From the NCBI GenBank assembly GCA_002296055.1, contig DBHE01000002.1, forward strand, positions 1 to 16,320: a stretch of 16,320 nucleotides of DNA, read 5' to 3'. The DNA is from Pseudomonadaceae bacterium UBA836. Its GTDB lineage: Bacteria > Pseudomonadota > Gammaproteobacteria > Pseudomonadales > Pseudomonadaceae. How positions within the stretch are numbered: the first letter of the stretch is position 1; every line of letters starts with the position of its first letter. This document shows, piece by piece, positions 13,799-16,320 of the stretch. Made by a program: the position numbers and the translations under genes. The notes beneath the pieces were generated by a model. The model was not told where the DNA came from, did not search any database, and saw only the letters and a list, made by a program, of their open reading frames with translations.

Positions 13799-15133
13799 AT
13801 GCCCGCCCCACGCTTCGACCAGCTCCACCGCCAGCCCGGCCCCTGGTTTGTGGCCTTGGGCGGTGCAGGCATGTTCGGCGCCAACTTCTATCTGTATGGT
13901 TCGGCCGGTGAGTGGATTGCGGTGGATTGTGGCTTTGCCCTGAACCCGACGCCCAGCGGTCGCAACGCCGTCTCGGTGCCCAGCCTGGCAGCGCTGGAGC
14001 GCTATGACATCACGCTGTCGGCGATTCTCATCACCCACGGCCACGAAGACCACATCGGTGCTATTCCACACCTCTGGCGCGCACTGGATTGCCCGATCTA
14101 CGCCAGCCCGTTTGCGGCGCAATTGATTCGCGCCAAACTGGACCCGGGGCTGACCTGGCCGCGTTTGCAGGAGATTCGTCCGCTGGAGCCCATCGGCATT
14201 GGCGCCTTTCAGGCCGAGTGGATTCCCGTCACCCACTCGATCCCCGAGTCCCATGCCATCGTGCTGGAGGTCGCCGGCAAACGCCTGTACCACAGCGGTG
14301 ACTGGAAGTTGGATAACCACCCGGTGGTTGGCGAGCTGACCGCGCAGGCACGCCTGCAGCAGCTGGGGCGTGACGGCATTGACGTTGTCGTGGGCGACTC
14401 GACCAACGCCCCGGTGCCCGGTGCTAGCCGCTCCGAGGCCAGCGTGCAAAACGGTCTGCAGGATGCCATCCGGCCCTGCCGCCAGCGCGTCATCGTCACC
14501 TGTTTTGCCAGCAACCTGGCGCGCCTGCACAGTCTGGCGGACATCGCCTTCGACTGCGGTCGCTATGCTGCGCTGCTGGGCCGTAGCCTCACCCATATGC
14601 ACAGCATTGGCCGCGCACAGGGCTATCTGCCGGGCCGCCCCGGTTACATCGGGCCATGGGAGCTGGGCCATTTGCCGCGCGAGCAGCAGCTGTGGGTGTG
14701 CACCGGCAGTCAGGGCGAACCCGGCGCGGCACTTGGCCGGCTGGCTGCAGGCAGTCATCCGCACCTAAGCCTGGAGCCGGGCGATACCGTGATCTTTTCC
14801 TCACGCCTGATCCCCGGCAACGAAGTCGCGCTAGAGCGCATCAAGCAGGGCCTGAAAGAGCAGGGCGTTGAGCTGATTGACGACGACATGCAGCCTGAGG
14901 TGCACGCCTCCGGCCACCCCCCGCAGGACGACCTGCGCCAGCTCTACAGCTGGCTCAAAGCCCGCTACCTGCTGCCGGTCCACGGCGAGCTTTATCACCA
15001 GCAGGCGCATATGGCCCTGGGCCGAGAACTCGGTCTACGCGGCCTGATCCCCGGCAACGGCGATTTGATCGATCTTGGCGCACAGCCAGTCAAAGTGGCG
15101 GAGCTGCCATGGGGGCTAGAGACCGCACCCTGA
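13799..15133 (+). CDS. RNase J-like metallo-beta-lactamase/beta-CASP protein
   Basis: Predicted zinc-dependent nuclease of the beta-CASP group, closest in motifs to bacterial RNase J, which has endo- and 5'-3' exoribonuclease activity on RNA. Over 444 residues it shows motif 2 THGHEDHIG (79-87), His146, GDWK (Asp168), DSTNAPVPG (200-208), the beta-CASP segment VTCFASNLARLHS, TGSQGEPGAAL (302-312), SSRLIPGNE (334-342), ASGHPPQDDL (370-379) and PVHGEL (393-398). The C-terminal domain of Firmicute RNase J (full length about 550) is missing. The ATG at 13799 is used because GAGAGA precedes it and the upstream 15 codons lie in a repeat. No partner gene is visible. Its in vivo substrate is not known. 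Confidence 0.88.
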   Translation: MPAPRFDQLHRQPGPWFVALGGAGMFGANFYLYGSAGEWIAVDCGFALNPTPSGRNAVSVPSLAALERYDITLSAILITHGHEDHIGAIPHLWRALDCPIYASPFAAQLIRAKLDPGLTWPRLQEIRPLEPIGIGAFQAEWIPVTHSIPESHAIVLEVAGKRLYHSGDWKLDNHPVVGELTAQARLQQLGRDGIDVVVGDSTNAPVPGASRSEASVQNGLQDAIRPCRQRVIVTCFASNLARLHSLADIAFDCGRYAALLGRSLTHMHSIGRAQGYLPGRPGYIGPWELGHLPREQQLWVCTGSQGEPGAALGRLAAGSHPHLSLEPGDTVIFSSRLIPGNEVALERIKQGLKEQGVELIDDDMQPEVHASGHPPQDDLRQLYSWLKARYLLPVHGELYHQQAHMALGRELGLRGLIPGNGDLIDLGAQPVKVAELPWGLETAP

Positions 15134-15156
15134 TCTGCCCCAGCGGCCGTCGGCAG

Positions 15157-15211
15157 GCGGCGGTGAGAGTCCCTCAAGGGCGGTAGCCCTCGTCTTACGC
15201 CGCGGCTGCGG
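15157..15211 (+). other. Possible structured element between the RNase J-like gene and the next gene
   Basis: Within the 167-bp gap, GCGGCG (15157-15162) can pair with CGCCGC (15198-15203). Inside it AGGGC (15177-15181) pairs with GCCCT (15186-15190) around GGTA. An alternative CCGC/GCGG hairpin (15200-15211) competes with the outer stem. There is no U-tract. It may be a REP-type repeat or a leader of the following gene. The stretch 15212-15280 holds nothing else I can identify. Confidence 0.3.
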
Positions 15212-15300
15212 TCTCTTAGGTGAGTCAAGTAGCCACACTGGTTGTCCAAGCCGCACAGACGTTATCGGTTTCACCCATAAAAAGGAGATCCGTCAGACTC

Positions 15301-16023
15301 ATGATTGAATGGATCAAGGACAACCAGGGGGTCGTCAGCGTAGGGGTCAGCATCGCCACCTTGCTCATATGGATCATTTACGCGCAGTTGCTGTATCTGG
15401 GGTTTCGACGGCAGCGTACCCCCCGCATGCTCATCAACCGGGGAAGGAAAAAGGACCTGGACGCCCTGTGCATCATCAGCAACATGAGCCAGGAAGCCAT
15501 CTATGTGGAATACATACTGGCCAAGCTGGAAACCTCTCGCGGCCGGATCATCATGGACGTCACGGATTTTGAACAGGAATTTACCGATGATGAGGAGCGC
15601 GAGGGCCAAGAGCGCCATCGCAACAAGGCATCAATCACACCGCAGGAGCTGCGCGAGAACACACGCCAGGGGCCCTTGCTGTCCGGCGAATATATGCACA
15701 TCGGCTCCTTCAGGGACTTGGTGCTTCGGCTCGCCCATGAGGCCGGCATTCCGATGCAGGGCAGCCTGCCTGAAGCGGATATCGAGTTCACTTGCCTGAC
15801 GATTGAACTGATTGCCCTGTACGGACCGGAGCCGCGACCGGTCAATGCGCGGCGAAGCTTCTACATCAAGAGCACCAAGGACGGCGTCACACTGGTGCCG
15901 ACCTCCTGGAATACCCAGCACGGCATTTCGTTCTTACGCCGACGGCGGCTGAGCAAGATGGTCAATGACATGAACGAGACCAACTTCTATATGAGCTCAA
16001 CCATCGACTGGGACAAGCGCTAG
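15301..16023 (+). CDS. Unrecognised single-pass membrane protein
   Basis: A 240-residue protein I do not recognise. Residues about 11-35 (VVSVGVSIATLLIWIIYAQL and following) form one clear transmembrane helix. It is followed by a basic patch (RRQRTPR, INRGRKK), suggesting N-out/C-in anchoring with a cytoplasmic domain of about 200 residues. That domain starts with strand-rich ALCIISNMSQEAIYVEYIL, has an acidic stretch DFEQEFTDDEEREGQE near 94-109 and ends in another Arg-rich segment (FLRRRRLSK) before YMSSTIDWDKR. The ATG at 15301 is chosen because the helix starts just after it and AGGAG (15283-15287) is upstream, though the 13-nt spacer is long; an earlier GTG at 15220 would precede that site. 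It stands alone between the RNase J-like gene and a convergent oxidoreductase. Confidence 0.75.
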   Translation: MIEWIKDNQGVVSVGVSIATLLIWIIYAQLLYLGFRRQRTPRMLINRGRKKDLDALCIISNMSQEAIYVEYILAKLETSRGRIIMDVTDFEQEFTDDEEREGQERHRNKASITPQELRENTRQGPLLSGEYMHIGSFRDLVLRLAHEAGIPMQGSLPEADIEFTCLTIELIALYGPEPRPVNARRSFYIKSTKDGVTLVPTSWNTQHGISFLRRRRLSKMVNDMNETNFYMSSTIDWDKR

Positions 16024-16036
16024 GGAAGCACTCAGC

Positions 16037-16063
16037 AACGCCCGCAGCGAAGCGCGCGGGGTT
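16037..16063. terminator. Weak hairpin between convergent genes
   Basis: In the 38-bp gap, CCCGC and GCGGG (about 16041-16060) pair, extended by AAC/GTT with a bulge. There is no good U-tract on either strand, so this is only a possible terminator. Confidence 0.3.
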
Positions 16064-16320
16064 AAAACAGCTCTTTGGTACGCTCCCACAGCATTCCCAT
16101 CGCTAGCAGCGGCGCGCGGAAACGCTGACCACCCGGGAAGGCCATGTGCGGGACCTTGGCGAACACATCAAACCCGCTACTGGCCTGAGTGGCGATGGCG
16201 TCGGCGAGCAGGCGGGCGGCCAGGTGGGTAGCGTTGACGCCGTGGCCGGAGTAGGCCTGGGCATAAAACACGTTGGGCTGCTCATCCAGCCGCCCAATCT
16301 GCGGCAGGCGGTTGGCGCCG
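16062..16320 (-). CDS. FAD-dependent oxidoreductase (DadA/PuuB-like), C-terminal part
   Basis: C-terminal end of a flavoprotein amine or amino-acid oxidase of the DAO family; the gene runs off the right edge, so only about 85 residues are visible. The segment RLPQIGRLDEQPNVFYAQAY followed by SGHGVNATHLAARLLADAI is the typical C-terminal FAD-contacting GHG region of DadA, PuuB and glycine-oxidase-like enzymes. The tail FPGGQRFRAPLLAMGMLWER resembles gamma-glutamylputrescine oxidoreductase-type proteins, so a role in polyamine or amine catabolism is possible but not proven. The GTG at 16271 is internal and not the start. It is convergent with the membrane-protein gene. Confidence 0.85.
   Translation of the reverse strand, partial: GANRLPQIGRLDEQPNVFYAQAYSGHGVNATHLAARLLADAIATQASSGFDVFAKVPHMAFPGGQRFRAPLLAMGMLWERTKELF

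Noticed and set aside
13763..14764. 333-codon minus-strand frame over the RNase J-like gene
   Set aside because: It is the antisense shadow of a gene with complete beta-CASP motifs and contains no motif of its own.
14995..15249. 84-codon minus-strand frame at the end of the RNase J-like gene
   Set aside because: An Arg-rich translation across an intergenic palindromic stretch, antisense to the gene end. It is probably a repeat-derived spurious ORF.
1..16320. CRISPR array, tRNA, transposase or prophage structural genes
   Set aside because: No regularly spaced direct repeats, cloverleaf sequences, transposase motifs or phage head/tail genes were seen. The only phage-like item is the lone GH19 gene.

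Overview
This window looks like chromosomal DNA of a Pseudomonas-type gammaproteobacterium. From memory, the order DUF2782 / thrB (APH type) - polA - [sRNA] - engB - cytochrome c4 - dsbA - EEP nuclease - GGDEF protein matches the P. aeruginosa PAO1 region around polA. The protein sequences also read as pseudomonad. A genus such as Halopseudomonas or Pseudomonas is likely, but the exact one cannot be fixed from the sequence alone. There are no tRNA, rRNA, CRISPR, transposase or integrase genes.

Layout. The left edge (1-358) is the C-terminus of an NCS1 nucleobase transporter. It converges, across a very strong inverted repeat (365-431), on a leftward block: an orphan ParA/MobD-like ATPase (437-1135), a stand-alone GH19 lysozyme/endolysin with a peptidoglycan-binding domain (1221-2012), homoserine kinase thrB (2102-3055) and a small secreted DUF2782 protein (3064-3348). 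DNA polymerase I (3421-6165) is divergent from this block. The polA-engB gap carries heptamer repeats, a hairpin terminator, and then what I read as the sRNA ErsA. ErsA has a near-consensus AlgU/sigma-E promoter at 6286-6313, a structured RNA of about 136 nt and a strong intrinsic terminator ending at 6453. engB (6463-7110, minus) is divergent from cytochrome c4 (7417-8025). The roughly 306-bp gap between them holds a TATAAT promoter and a folded leader. dsbA (8162-8800) and an endonuclease/exonuclease/phosphatase gene (8804-9691) form the next transcription unit.

A third unit links c-di-GMP to the envelope: the diguanylate cyclase DgcP (9806-11488), a lipoprotein AmpDh2-type amidase that starts inside the dgcP stop codon (11485-12372), and a fused SpmA-SpmB-like membrane protein (12379-13608). 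A structured, repeat-rich 162-bp spacer (13605-13766) then precedes an RNase J-like beta-CASP protein (13799-15133). After it come an unrecognised single-pass membrane protein (15301-16023) and, on the minus strand at the right edge, the C-terminus of a DadA/PuuB-like FAD oxidoreductase.

The most interesting points are the ErsA-like sRNA with its AlgU promoter, a weaker AlgU-like promoter before dsbA (envelope stress could link the two), the folded cytochrome c4 leader with an overlapping small ORF, the RNase J-like protein in a gammaproteobacterium, and the lone endolysin without a signal peptide.
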